DNA of 64,000 bases from Hygrocybe punicea (lineage: Eukaryota > Basidiomycota > Agaricomycetes > Agaricales > Hygrophoraceae), in NCBI GenBank assembly GCA_963556145.1, contig OY744467.1:1550001-1614000 (forward strand), in the 5' to 3' direction. A program made the position numbers and the translations under genes. Shown in pieces: positions 21,690 through 31,260 of this stretch (position 1 is its first letter; every line of letters starts with the position of its first letter). The notes under the pieces were generated by a model, which was given only the letters and a program-made list of their open reading frames with translations, was not told the DNA's origin and did no database searches.

Positions 21690-21873
21690 TGTAGAGACAT
21701 CTATATCTCTGGGTACGTATTCACTCATTTTACTATATTCTCTATTTGTTCTATTATTTGTATGTAGTGGCTGTTGTAAATAGTCACAAACAAGTTGAGT
21801 TTTGGGTTTTGACCCCAGGGACAACGATCTCGCACACCCCGAATCCGCGCCTACCCAGGCCGCGTTCACCACA
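21690..21873 (+). repeat. 3' LTR of short element
   Basis: 184 bp, one difference (C for T near its end) from the 5' copy. CCGA follows directly, then the gypsy LTR resumes. Confidence 0.92.
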
Positions 21874-21877
21874 CCGA

Positions 21878-22270
21878 ATCTAGGTACACAAATTTGTAGT
21901 ATAAAAACGGTGCCCAAGCGCCGTCTCAGAATAAGAAACCAGTTCCCCCATTTCCTCTCTCTGAGAATTAAGTCTCTCAGTAAATTCCATCGCACACATT
22001 GCTCGTCGGATTCCTCAACGCCCTCCCCGTCGTTCTACCGCCTTTATCTCTACGTTTCTCGTCACCCGACACCCGACCCGCCGTACCCGACATCGTCGGC
22101 TTCGTCGGCTTCGATCGGTCTCGATAGATTTCAGTAGTTTACTCGGCGGCTTCTTACTCTTTATATCCTATTATCTTACTGAAGCTTGTTAGACTATTCC
22201 TAGTCACTTCTACGCTGACCCCACAGGCTTAGGATTATTATTCCGCAGCCACCCTGACCTCGCCTTTACA
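21878..22270 (+). repeat. 3' LTR of outer gypsy element, second part
   Basis: 393 bp completing the LTR begun at 18907. CCGT after 22270 is the right-hand target duplication. Confidence 0.93.
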
Positions 22271-22274
22271 CCGT

Positions 22275-22682
22275 GGCACCTGTTCTGCGGTGGCTACTGA
22301 TAACAGAGTTACATGCTTTTTGTGCTACTGATGTTTGTTTGCTTATCTCACAAACACCTGTAGCACCCCATTCTCCAGTGGCTGGATTGATCATTTCAAT
22401 TTCATTAAATTTTACTTGCAATATGTTGCTCAGGCTGCTGTCTTGAATTTTATTTGAATTTTAACACACTTGTTTACACGATTTTGAATTTATTTGCACA
22501 TTTAGTACTTATCTGGGCTCGGCTGCACCTTGCGCTTATAGAAGGGGACAACAGTGCCTCACATGGCTGCGCACGCGAGTATAAGCAAGGCAAGCGAGAA
22601 AATGTGAGCAAATATGAGCAAAATGTGACCATAACTGAATACCCATGCCACAGACCCCCCACTGTCCCCTTCTTTTTAGATT
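22275..22682. other. Repeat-like non-coding DNA, no gene seen
   Basis: AT-rich sequence continuing the DNA into which the gypsy element inserted. It shares words with the left flank (GAGYATAAGCAA.GCAAGC, CCTTCTTTTTAGA), so the two flanks may be parts of one older repeat. Confidence 0.4.
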
Positions 22683-22747
22683 CATCGGACAGGTGTGCTT
22701 GAGTTCTGGGGTCATGTGATATGGATTACTAATCCTTTCCACAACTA

Positions 22748-23183
22748 AGATTGGGCTCGTGGACTTTCATCTCACATCATGTGACTTGTAGAATAATGCT
22801 TGAAAACACAGTGAAATGTAATTTAGAAACTAAGCAGGATGAAAATGAGAATTCTGGGCCAATCATAATTAGAGACAAGCCCTATTAAATATATCTGTAA
22901 CATTACTATGTCTCAGTGAGTTCAGATGAAAGAGTAGTATACCAATTCTTGTTGGAAACAACCAATCTGCTGAAAATGCACTAATTTGGCATACTACTCT
23001 TTCATCAGAACACACTGAGACATAGTAATGTTACAGATATATTTAATAGGGCTTGTTTCTAATTATGATCAGCCCAGAATTCTCATTTTCATCCTGCTTA
23101 GTTGTTAAATTACAATTCATTGCATTTTCAAGCATTATTCTACAAGTCACATGATATGAGATGAAAGTCCATGAGCCCAATCT
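22748..23183. mobile_element. Fold-back MITE with TA target duplication (Tc1/mariner-like)
   Basis: 436 bp, almost entirely a long inverted repeat: AGATTGGGCTCGTGG at the left pairs with the right end, and the arms continue to about 22944 and 22989 around a ~44 bp loop. TA flanks both sides (22746-22747 and 23184-23185). The empty site is visible in the other copia LTR near 29470 (GAC-TA-TTCGGCC), which fixes the borders. There is no coding sequence. TA duplication is the Tc1/mariner hallmark. Confidence 0.85.
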
Positions 23184-23194
23184 TATTTGGCCGC

Positions 23195-24758
23195 TATTCC
23201 CAACAACCCTTTTGTAAATATGTCTGCTAGATTTTCTTCGGAAGGAATATACGTGACTTTGAGGATATCAGACATGACGTGATCTCATAGGAAATGTAGA
23301 TTGATATCTATATGTTTCGTCCGTGCATGGAATTCCGAGTTGTATGATATAACAATCGCGGCCTGATTGTTGGATTGTAAAATTGATGTTTTGTCCAACC
23401 ATAGGTCCAATTCCTTCAATAAAGTTTCTATACCAGATCAACTGCTTCATGGCATGAGTAGTGGCAACATATTCCACTTTGGCCATGCTCTGCTTCTTCG
23501 AGCTCCAAGCTATGGCTCCCCCTGTGTTCGTGAACACATATCTGCTAATGGATTCCTGGTGTGGGTTGGATCTCCAATCCGCATTGACATAATGAACAGT
23601 TTCTGTCATAATCCATTAGTCCTTTCCACTGTACGTTAGTTCGTAATCCATCATTCCTTTTAGGTAGCGGAATGTCCTTTTAAGTGCTGTCCAGTGTTCC
23701 AGACTTGGGTTCTGTGTGAATTGCACAATGGTTACAGTTGCATATATGATATTGGGTCTTGTTGCATGTGCAGCATACAAGAGCTCTCTGACTTGTGTTG
23801 CGTACTCAATCGAGGTGCATTTCCACTTGCTCCTGTCAGTTTCGGTTTTGTTTATTTGTAGGATCACATTCTGATCCATCGGGGTTGATACCAGTTTCGC
23901 ATCCTTCATTCCGGCCTTCACAAGTATCTTCCAGATATAACAGCTTTGTGATAGAGTGACTTTCCATTGTTGGTGGTCTCGTTTGATATGGATTCTGAGC
24001 AGTAACATTGGCTTTCCAATGACTGTTACCATGTACTTTTCTTTCAGCTGGTTGATCATCCACTGATTCATCACTCGGTTGTTTGCATAAGCTGTAAGGT
24101 CATTGACCCATATGAGTATGATGGAGAAGTTTTCTCCTTCCCGATAGTAGTACGTGCAGTAGTCAGTCTGCAATCTCGTATAATGAAATTCCTTCATCGT
24201 GTTATCAAAATCCATGTTCCATACATTTCTGGCATGTCTGAGACCATATATAGGGCATATGAGGTGGCAAACCCATCTGGTTCTGTCATCAAATTCCACT
24301 GGCTGTTTCATGTACAGCTCCTCCTTCACCCATCCATTAAGGTATGTGCCTGTGATATCCTTCTGCTGAATATCCCAATCCTTGACTGCGGAATATGCGA
24401 GCAATGTCCATAATGTCTCGAACTGCATCACAGGAGCAAATGTTCCGGTTTTGCTGAAATCCACTCTGGGCTTCTGCGAAAACCCCTGGGCTACTAATCA
24501 GGCCTTGTGCCTAGTGATTGCACCCATCTCATTGCATTTCCAGTGGGAAACCCACTTGCTTCCAATGGCTTCTGGTAAGTCTATGTGTTTCCAAATGCCC
24601 ATTTCTTGTAGCTGATCGAATTCTTCTTTCATTGCTACCTTCCAGTTCTCCCAATCCACGGCTTCCCTGGCTTCCTTCAAATCCCATGGGTCCTTGTCGG
24701 TGAGACTGCTATCCTGCTGCATTTTTCTCAAGAACACATATGCTATGGTTGTTTCCAC
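23195..24758 (-). pseudogene. Copia reverse transcriptase and RNase H remnant
   Basis: The frame 24758-24498 is the RT start (W..A..EE...L), and 24464-23616 is the core (QQKDITGTYLNGW, IYGL..A..W). The catalytic YVDD equivalent reads WVND, so the first Asp of the pair is Asn. RNase H follows at 23609-23268 (DWRSNP..SISRYVF, WSSKKQ). In another frame comes the copia C-terminal ENLADIFTKGL near 23230. At least two frameshifts separate the blocks. Confidence 0.85.
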
Positions 24759-24798
24759 GCTGTAGTAGTGGTGCCTGTCATGTCACGTGCCCTGGACC

Positions 24799-25310
24799 TT
24801 AGTCAGTAGCCAGTTCCAGATGTAGTAGACAGACATCTATCCCATCCACCTCAGCCATTCCGTGCGATTCCGTCCCTGATCCCAAGAGGTCCCTCGGGAC
24901 CACTCCAATGCTGACTTTTTCCTTTTTTTTCACTGCAGATGATTCCATTGGTCTTTGTACATCAAGCGGTTCATGTATCTTGCATTGCATTGGTTGTGCA
25001 TGCAGGTTGTTTAACTGTTGGTAGTCACGATCGATTCCTTGTGTTGCTCTTGGTGGGTATGTTATTTCATCTTCTGGTCTGCGAATAGCCCTTTCTGGTG
25101 CCGTTCTGGTGGGTTCTGGTGATTCTGTTGCTGGTTCCAGTGGTTCCGGAGTTTGTGAGTCATCGGATTCACTCTGCTCCCCCTTGAATTGCAAACCCAG
25201 TAAGTTGGATACAATCCGGACTTCCTGCAAAGCCCCATCCTTGTGAAATGCAACATTCCATGATGTTTTAACAGTCTGTGTTGTGTAGTGTTGCTGAAGT
25301 CCGGGTTGGA
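24799..25310 (-). pseudogene. Copia integrase-RT linker remnant
   Basis: The minus frame contains TSWNVAF near 25250, the usual end of the copia integrase C-terminal part, then a Pro/Glu/Ser-rich linker before RT. Above ~25310 the copia similarity stops and GGACC/GTTCAG-rich DNA begins, marking a rearrangement breakpoint. Confidence 0.6.
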
Positions 25311-26257
25311 CCAGTTTTTGGCCTTTTTGGCTGAACCGGAAACTGGACCTCTGGTCCAGTTCAGCCTTTCTGCTGAACCTGAACCAGAACTGCATGGAAC
25401 CGTTCCATGTGGTTCAGTCTGTGTCCAGATGCAGTTTGGACCACAAACTGTCCTCCTTCACCCTCAAATTTCCTCGCAAGCTGCAGTGCCATGTCAATTG
25501 ACATGGGCCTGGGGTTGTGAGGAGTTGGGAGGGGTGGGGAAGAAGGGGGGACTTGTTTTGCCATGTCACCACTGTTGCTGCAGCTGCAGTGGCCGCCGCT
25601 GCCAGTGCCATTGTTGCTACTGCTGTTGCTGCAGCCGTTGCTGCCATTGCTGCCGCAGCGCTGCTTCTGCGGTTGTTGCCGCCGCCATTTTCATTACAGC
25701 CATGGCTGCTGCCACTGCCACTGGGGTTGCCATGGGGCTGCTGCCATGTCCATGCTCATGGGCATCATGGAGCTGTGGGGGGTGTATAGATAAATAAATG
25801 AGATGAAATAAAGACAACGTACCTTAGCAGCGGGGGTGGGCGCACCACTCCCCATTGTCCTGTTCTCGCTACCATCCCTTCTTCCCATCGTGGGCGTGGT
25901 GTGGGCATGGGCATGGTGTTGGTGGTGTTGGCATGGGCATGGGCAAGGTGTGGGTGAGGGCGTTGATGGTGCTGCTGCTGCCACTGCTGCTGCCAGCCAT
26001 CCTCATTGTGCTTCTCTGTGTAAGGAAATGTCAGTAAAGTGAAACTTATTTGATTACTTACCATTGTTTCTTGACGAGTGTTGCTGTTCTTGTTGTTGAG
26101 TCGACGTTTTACATCTATGTTGAAGATCACATGATCTAAGTTCCCATGTTTTCATACAAAATTAACACAAAAATTCATTATTTCAGTATCTACATAGAAT
26201 GAGTTTACGGTTTGGACCCAGTTCCAAGCCATTCAGAAAATTCTGAAGGGCCTGGAA
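25311..26257. other. Low-complexity insert (GCTGCT- and CCATGGGCATGG-type words)
   Basis: Imperfect trinucleotide runs (25563-25740) and GTGGGCATGGGCATGG-like runs (25890-25970), flanked by GGACC/GTTCAG words. All frames here are Ala/Leu/Cys or His-rich artefacts of the repeats. No gene is supported. Confidence 0.55.
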
Positions 26258-26265
26258 CCTGCAAC

Positions 26266-26698
26266 TAGGCAAATGCAAGGATATATCCTTGGTGTAACAA
26301 GGATTTTCAAGGATTTTGCTTTTACCATCTCAGATTTGAGATAATTGTGAATTTTTCTATATGACCAAGAAGATTATGTCTATCCCTTCCAGGATCCTTG
26401 ATGCTTTGGGTTACATTAACATTCTAGATGCTTTAATTCTTCGTATCAACTGCCAAAGATGTGCTATATCCATAAAAACTCAGAGTTACTTGGAGTTACG
26501 GATATAGCGTATCCTTGGCAGTTGATATGAAGAATTAAAGCATCTAGAATGTTAATGTAACCCAAAGCATCAAGGATCCTGGAAGGGATAGACATAATCT
26601 TCTTGGTCATATAGAAAAATTCACAATTATCTCAAATCTGAGATGGTAAATCCTTGAAAATCCTTGTTACACCAAGGATATATCCTTGCATTTGCCTA
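26266..26698. mobile_element. hAT-type MITE, 8 bp target duplication
   Basis: 433 bp with terminal inverted repeats beginning TAGGCAAATGCAAGGATATA and ending in the complement. The inverted arms run over ~180 bp on each side around a loop containing AGAGTTACTTGGAGTTACG. The target duplication CCTGCAAC (26258-26265 and 26699-26706) is 8 bp, typical of hAT elements. Non-coding. Confidence 0.88.
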
Positions 26699-26706
26699 CC
26701 TGCAAC

Positions 26707-27300
26707 TGGACCTGCAGTTCAGTTCAGCCAAAGTGACATGCACCATAACCACTTTATTTATGAAACGGAAAAGCCAGGCGACAGAACACATCAAGGCTTA
26801 CATTAACATGATGGAGAAGAAGTTTGATCGAAACCCTAAATATTTGTGGTTCAATAACAGAAAGGAACTCGTCAACAAGGAAGTCGAGAGATGGGCAGCA
26901 GAGAAGGGAATTGTCATCAAAACAATGGCCCCTTACTCACCCTCACAACATGGAACGGCGGAAAGATTTAATCGCACATTACTGGAGTTAGCCTGCGTGA
27001 TGTTGATCGCTAAAAACCTGCCCACATTCCTTTGGCCAGAAGCTGTTGCACATGCGGCATACATTCAAAACCAATCCCCCACCAAGGCTCTAGATGGAAT
27101 GACTCTGCATGAAGCCTGGACTGGCAAGAAGCCAGACATATCGCATTTCCGCGAGTTCAGATGTGATGTTTGGGTCTTATATCAAGGTGGAAAGAGATCG
27201 AAGCTGGCACCGCGATCAGCTAAGATGAAGTTCGTAGGATTTGTGGAGTCGTAGAAGGCTATCCGATACTACGATGCCACAACACTAGTATTGCCGTAGT
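26707..27300 (+). pseudogene. Copia integrase fragment on the opposite strand
   Basis: The plus-strand frame carries the integrase core end (PYSPSQHGTAERFNRTL, the catalytic Glu in AERF), then FLWPEA..A.Y..N..P and MKFVGF near 27230, ending at a TAG after VES. Gag, RT and RNase H of the neighbouring copia element are on the minus strand, so this block was inverted or derives from another copia copy. Confidence 0.8.
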
Positions 27301-27443
27301 CCAGTTTGGAACTGATCCAAACCTGGTTCAAACCCAAATCGAACCCTAAGTTCAGTCTAAGTTCAGCAGACAAGTTTATTCTCCTTCATATATAGCCTGC
27401 ATATTCTGTTGTGGAAACTAACCTATCCACCACTTTCATCAAA

Positions 27444-28427
27444 TCAGCTCAGCAATAATAGTGAGTTCTGAGACTCCAGTACATGTAGTATGTCTTGTAG
27501 CTGATGTTGTATGTCCTTTCCATCTACTGTGAAGTGTAAAATGATGGTTCCATGACCAAGAGCTTGAGCAGCTATCTTCCCTAGTCCTTGAATGGAAGCT
27601 TCATCCACAGTTTTGTATGTGTTACATGAATTGCTAATATGACTTGTTGTTCCGGAATCCAGTAACCAATCGTAGTTTGAAATGTTGTCTGTATTCACTG
27701 CATATGCTACATCCCGTAACATATTATTGACATTGTCTGCAGCTTGATTCGATTGGTTCCAGTGGTTTCCACCCTTTCCAGTGCCCTTTCCTTTCCCTTT
27801 CAGCACTTGCCCTTCCTTTCCACCACCTTTAGACCAGCAATCCTTTGCCATATGTCCTTTCTTGTGGCAGTTGAAGGATTCCATCCCGGAATCAGCCAGC
27901 TTCTGCTTTCTGTTACCTGTTCTGTCATGTTTTCCAGTGAAGCTCCCATGCATAGCGACATTGTTAGGATCTCTGCTGCACTCATGGTGCCTGCAGTCTG
28001 CCTCTAATAGGATCATGACTAGTTCATGTCATGTCAGTGATGTTCCATCCTTCTCTGAGCCTAAGTATGCCAATGTATACAAGTCCCAACTTTCTGATAA
28101 GGAGGATATAAGTATCATCATGAAATCTTTGTTGGAAATGAGGCTTCCCATCAAGTGGAGTTCCTCCTGCAGTTTCCAGAGTTTCGATATGTGCTCAATT
28201 AGGTCAAATGCTTCTTTGGAAATCAACCGGTACAATGTGTGTCGCGTCGCTAATATTCCAAGCTTCCCCCTGGATTCCTTTACCAAGGTTAGCTGCTTCC
28301 ACATCTCACTTGCTGTGTGCACGCCAATGATAAGTATCATTTTTGCATCACCAATTGTGAGCTTGATCCACATCCTCGTCTTGGTGTCTCCGTCGCGCTG
28401 TAGAGGCTCCGGATCGTGTGGATCCAT
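27444..28427 (-). pseudogene. Copia gag C-terminal part and protease
   Basis: 28427-28029 is the gag middle (MWIKLTIGDAK.., typical of the copia gag family). In another frame, 28016-27444 holds a zinc knuckle whose first Cys is Ser (SFNCHKKGHMAKDC). The protease active site is LLDSGTTSH near 27650, where DSG is the catalytic triad. The gag is split from its start by the solo LTR at 28399-28965. Confidence 0.8.
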
Positions 28428-28965
28428 TTGATTCCGCTCGTTTCCATTGATTCCGCTCCGGATTCTGCCCCCAGAATCATTCCTACACGCAATGCAATGT
28501 CCCTAATGACTTGGAATCAGTACGTTTATAGTCATATATCATGTATCTTCGTTTCCCGTCTCCTTGTACATAGCACCACTCCACCTATCCTCCACTCCAC
28601 TCCACCCCTATCATTTACAGCCTTCGCTTGTAGTACTTAGTTACTACAGCACAGGACCCCTCTCAGTAGTATAAAAGTAGCACATTTTATACTACAAAAT
28701 ATATATAAAAAACACTGATCCCCAGACACATATAGAAAATACAGGATATCATTCCCCTCTCACATCTTATCACTGCACTTCAGTTCTATTTCTTAAGTCC
28801 ACTCTTCATCCTTTCCCCACATTCTCCCTCTGACTCCGGAACCCCTGGATTTGGGTTGGATTGACCAGACTTCTAAAAGAAACTAAATTCCTCTGATCAC
28901 TTCTTAGCTGATCACCACTTTCCATAGATTCCCATTCCGGGTCTACATCAGAACTCGCCATCACA
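28399..28965 (+). mobile_element. Solo LTR of the gag-only element family
   Basis: Begins TGTAGAGGCTCCGG and ends CGCCATCACA. It matches, with many substitutions and small gaps, the complement of 5372-6014 (for example GTATAAAAG near 28670 and the TTAGCTGATCACCACTTTC end). The target duplication GCGC (28395-28398 and 28966-28969) is intact, so it arose by recombination between LTRs of a full insertion in the copia gag gene. Confidence 0.85.
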
Positions 28966-29172
28966 GCGCCATTTCTTCATTGCCTCAGATTCCGCTGGTG
29001 TTGGATTGGAAGTGTCTGCCAGGATAGGGACTTTCAATTCCACATTGATGTATGTCTCCAACCCTAGATCCTGAAGCATGGCTAACATCTGTTTCTTCCA
29101 CAGCATCCAATTGTTCCCCTTCAATAACTTGATCTGGTAGGATCCCAATGTGTGCATGACTTCATCTGTCAT
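28966..29172 (-). pseudogene. Copia gag N-terminus
   Basis: Starts with an ATG at 29172 and has the typical copia gag opening (LKG.NW..WK..ML..L). It runs into the solo LTR after KKWR. Confidence 0.75.
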
Positions 29173-29237
29173 AGTTGGCTAGTATACAAGGTGGTAGTGC
29201 GATGTTTGGAAGTGCATGATTGTGTTTCTGTTACAGC

Positions 29238-29256
29238 CATTCAGGGCTCATAACCT
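29238..29256 (-). other. Copia primer binding site, half-tRNA type
   Basis: On the minus strand GGTTATGAGCCC lies between the LTR and gag. It is complementary to the anticodon-stem region of initiator Met tRNA (CTCATAACC), the primer arrangement known from Drosophila copia and several fungal copia elements. Confidence 0.55.
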
Positions 29257-29259
29257 ATT

Positions 29260-29492
29260 TTGATATATGGTGCAGTGGTTGTTGACCGCTAAGATATTTT
29301 ATGTGGAATTAATTATAATTGCCTCTCTCTGAGAGGGTTTTTATACTACTTGCTAAATCTACTAGAAGTTTCTTGTGTTCAGTAGAATAACTGCTGCACA
29401 CCAGCATTATTCATCAGGCAGGCATGTTTGAGTTCTGGGGTCACATGATACGGATAACCAATCCTTTCCACGACTATTCGGCCACTATTACC
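29260..29492 (-). repeat. Copia 5' LTR
   Basis: Approximate limits. 29410-29492 matches the remnant LTR at 22683-22747 plus 23184-23203 (CCCCAGAACTCAA, GGAAAGGATT), which also shows the empty site of the TA-flanked MITE. Confidence 0.55.
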
Positions 29493-30080
29493 TAAGTACT
29501 TGGTTTAGAGGTGAGTAAGCATTTGAGGCCAAGGGAGCTCACTTTCAAAGTCATGTATCAAGGACTGGGTCACTGTAGCCTTCAAAAAAAAGGGGTACTT
29601 ATTCATTGCACTTAGCTCCCTTGTACCCAAGACCACGACTCCTCCTATGAATGAAAATAAACATCCCATCTCCAGATGCAATCACATGCACCTTAACATG
29701 ACCATAGACATCCACTCTCATCAGAACACTGTTACTTTGCCTCCCTTCCGATGTCACCAACCTAACCCCACTTTCTTAGCAGGTGTGCAACATTTATTCT
29801 CTTTATAAATACCACCTAACATGCCCTTGATAAAGTTGAATCCCAACCGAGACACTTTACACATACATTTGTTCCCCCCTTTCATCACTCAAACTCCAGT
29901 AGTGAGTGATTGTAGGAATGTTGGACATTCACTGTTACAAGTGGTCAGAGACCAAAACAAAATCCCTGATTTAGTTCCTGCATTATGATATGTTCTGCTT
30001 TTTTTTCTAAATAATTACAGTTCCTTTGAAAAAAAGCAAGGTTGCACCACTGAAGGTGGCCCTTCCTCTATTATTTTATT
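29493..30080. other. Intergenic, nothing recognised
   Basis: No supported frame or repeat. It contains short A and T runs and a CTTTATAAATACC stretch near 29800. Confidence 0.4.
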
Positions 30081-31260
30081 CTATGTGAAAATATGCCTAC
30101 AAACTGCAAGCACACATGCAAATGCTTTTTTGGGCCCCTGCATCCGAAACCATCTACGCATCTTCGTGAGGTAGTTCTTTGATGGGGCATATTCCTCTTT
30201 ACTATGCCTATTTTCCTGTATGACAGAATTCAACCACTCGTCCATCGTTTGCACCAAGCATAGGCCATCCCGAACTATAAATGTAAAAATAGGCTCAGCA
30301 CTGATCCAAGGTAGTGACAATGAAACATACCATGGTTTCGTGTTTTGCACACTCTCTGATAATCCGTCAACATGTATTGTAGCATTATCACTGCAATATG
30401 GCAGTACACAAATAATGCACAGTCAGGATCCCTTGATTTATCCACAGTGTAAAAACGTACGTATGTGAGCAGGATCCCCCATTGCAGCTTCATCGTTGAA
30501 TGGGAGGAAACAATCTGTCAGTTGCCATTGATAATTAATCCAGATCCCTTCACACATGCAGTGTAGAAATGCACTCAAAAGCAAAGGTGTATCTAGTTGC
30601 CATTGATAATGCCCATTTATTAGTCCGGACCCCTTCACGTATGCACAGCATAGAAACATACATACCAGGAATTGAGGGTGGGTGTAGTTCCCATACATAT
30701 ATCCCAGGTTCCAAAAACCCACCTAGTTGCCATAGATAATGCCCATTTATTAGCCTGAACCCCTTCACGTATGCACAGCATAGAAACATACCAGGACCTG
30801 GGTTTAGTGGCCTTGCATACCCACCCACTGACATAGACCTATGAGGTCTCGAAGATGCACCTAGTTGCCATTGATAATAAGCTCATTTATATCCCTTCGC
30901 ATATGCACCGCGTAGAAACACACCACTCAAAGGTGTGACTAGTTGCCATTGATAATGCCCATTTATTAGTCAGGATCCCTTCATTTACGCGCAGAATAGA
31001 CACGCACCAGGTCTCGGAGTTTCGCCTAGTTGCCGTTGGTAATCCCATTTATTAGTCTGGATCCCTTCACATATGCACAGCGTAGAAACATACCAGGACT
31101 CGAAGGTGCCAGTGTAACTAGTTGCCGTTGATAATGCAGGATCCCATCATTTATGCACAGTATAGAAATGTACCTGGTCGCCCTCGCCCCCCTTCCGTGG
31201 CCGAGCGTGGTAACTGTGTCGCGGGATCCCATAACAGTTGATTGGGACTAGCACCTCCGA
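30081..31260 (-). CDS. Hypothetical protein gene with eight tandem look-alike introns (3' part)
   Basis: On the minus strand eight related GT..AG segments lie at 31173-31118, 31093-31026, 31007-30939, 30923-30861, 30791-30723, 30665-30593, 30574-30515 and 30460-30391. They are separated by mini-exons of 24, 18, 15, 69, 57, 18 and 54 nt. All are multiples of three, and one frame stays open through all of them, with every intron in phase 1. The product in that frame is Pro/Ser-rich (ETPRPVTPL, GGYARPLNPGP), then DEAAMGDPAHI. After an ordinary intron (~30311-30255) comes a helical end (DEWLNSVIQEN, KKAFACVLA). The stop is at 30083-30081. The 5' end is unresolved; frames up to 31684 may include upstream exons. 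Family unknown. Confidence 0.55.
30391..31173 (-). repeat. Tandem array of intron-like repeats
   Basis: Consensus parts on the minus strand: GTATGTTTCTATGCTGTGCA, then GTGAAGGGATCC, then GACTAATAAATGGGC (branch site CTAAT), ending TCAATGGCAACTAG. Length is 56-73 nt. The six leftmost in transcript order are close copies; the last two (30574-30515, 30460-30391) are diverged. Donor, branch and acceptor signals survive in nearly all. Confidence 0.88.

Larger units (their letters stand above)
19309..21873 (+). mobile_element. Short non-autonomous LTR element with one long Pro-rich frame
   Basis: It has two 184 bp LTRs (19309-19492 and 21690-21873), beginning TGTAGAGAC and ending CACCACA, with one mismatch between them. 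The target duplication is CCGA (19305-19308 and 21874-21877). The PBS at 19495-19512 is identical to that of the gypsy element that hosts it. A hairpin (GGGACA..TGTCCC, loop with TCTCTAT) and CTGGA precede the 3' LTR. No gag, protease or pol homology was seen. At 2565 bp it resembles the short non-autonomous classes, but it carries a 2 kb frame. The single LTR mismatch indicates a very recent insertion. Confidence 0.92.
4729..22270 (+). mobile_element. Ty3/gypsy LTR retrotransposon, autonomous type, containing two nested LTR elements
   Basis: The element begins TGTAGAGGG at 4729 and ends CCTTTACA at 22270, flanked by a 4 bp target duplication CCGT (4725-4728 and 22271-22274). Without the two insertions each LTR is 795 bp and the whole element is about 9.8 kb. 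The LTRs differ at roughly eight sites (~99% identity), so the insertion is fairly recent. Order: 5' LTR (split), PBS, gag-protease, RT-RNase H-integrase, an opposite-strand Zn2Cys6-type gene, hairpin/purine tract, 3' LTR (split). RT-RNaseH-IN order with a GPY/F-like tail places it in Ty3/gypsy. No chromodomain was recognised. Confidence 0.95.
22683..29492 (-). mobile_element. Ty1/copia retrotransposon, broken and rearranged
   Basis: On the minus strand, reading right to left: LTR (29492 to ~29260), PBS (29256-29238), gag (29172 down to ~28030), zinc knuckle and protease (28016-27444), then RT and RNase H (24758 to ~23195) and a partial LTR (23203-23184 and 22747-22683). PR-IN-RT order marks Ty1/copia. 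The integrase segment lies on the opposite strand (26700-27285). Inside are two MITEs, a solo LTR and a low-complexity block. It has many frameshifts and a changed RT active site, so it is dead. Confidence 0.85.

Noticed and set aside
25517..25797. Several Ala/Leu/Cys-rich frames on both strands
   Set aside because: They are produced by GCTGCT-type low-complexity DNA and have no domain or splice context.
30391..31173. CRISPR-like spaced repeat
   Set aside because: Repeats are 56-73 nt, diverged, carry donor, branch and acceptor signals, and the spacers are frame-preserving coding pieces in a eukaryotic genome.
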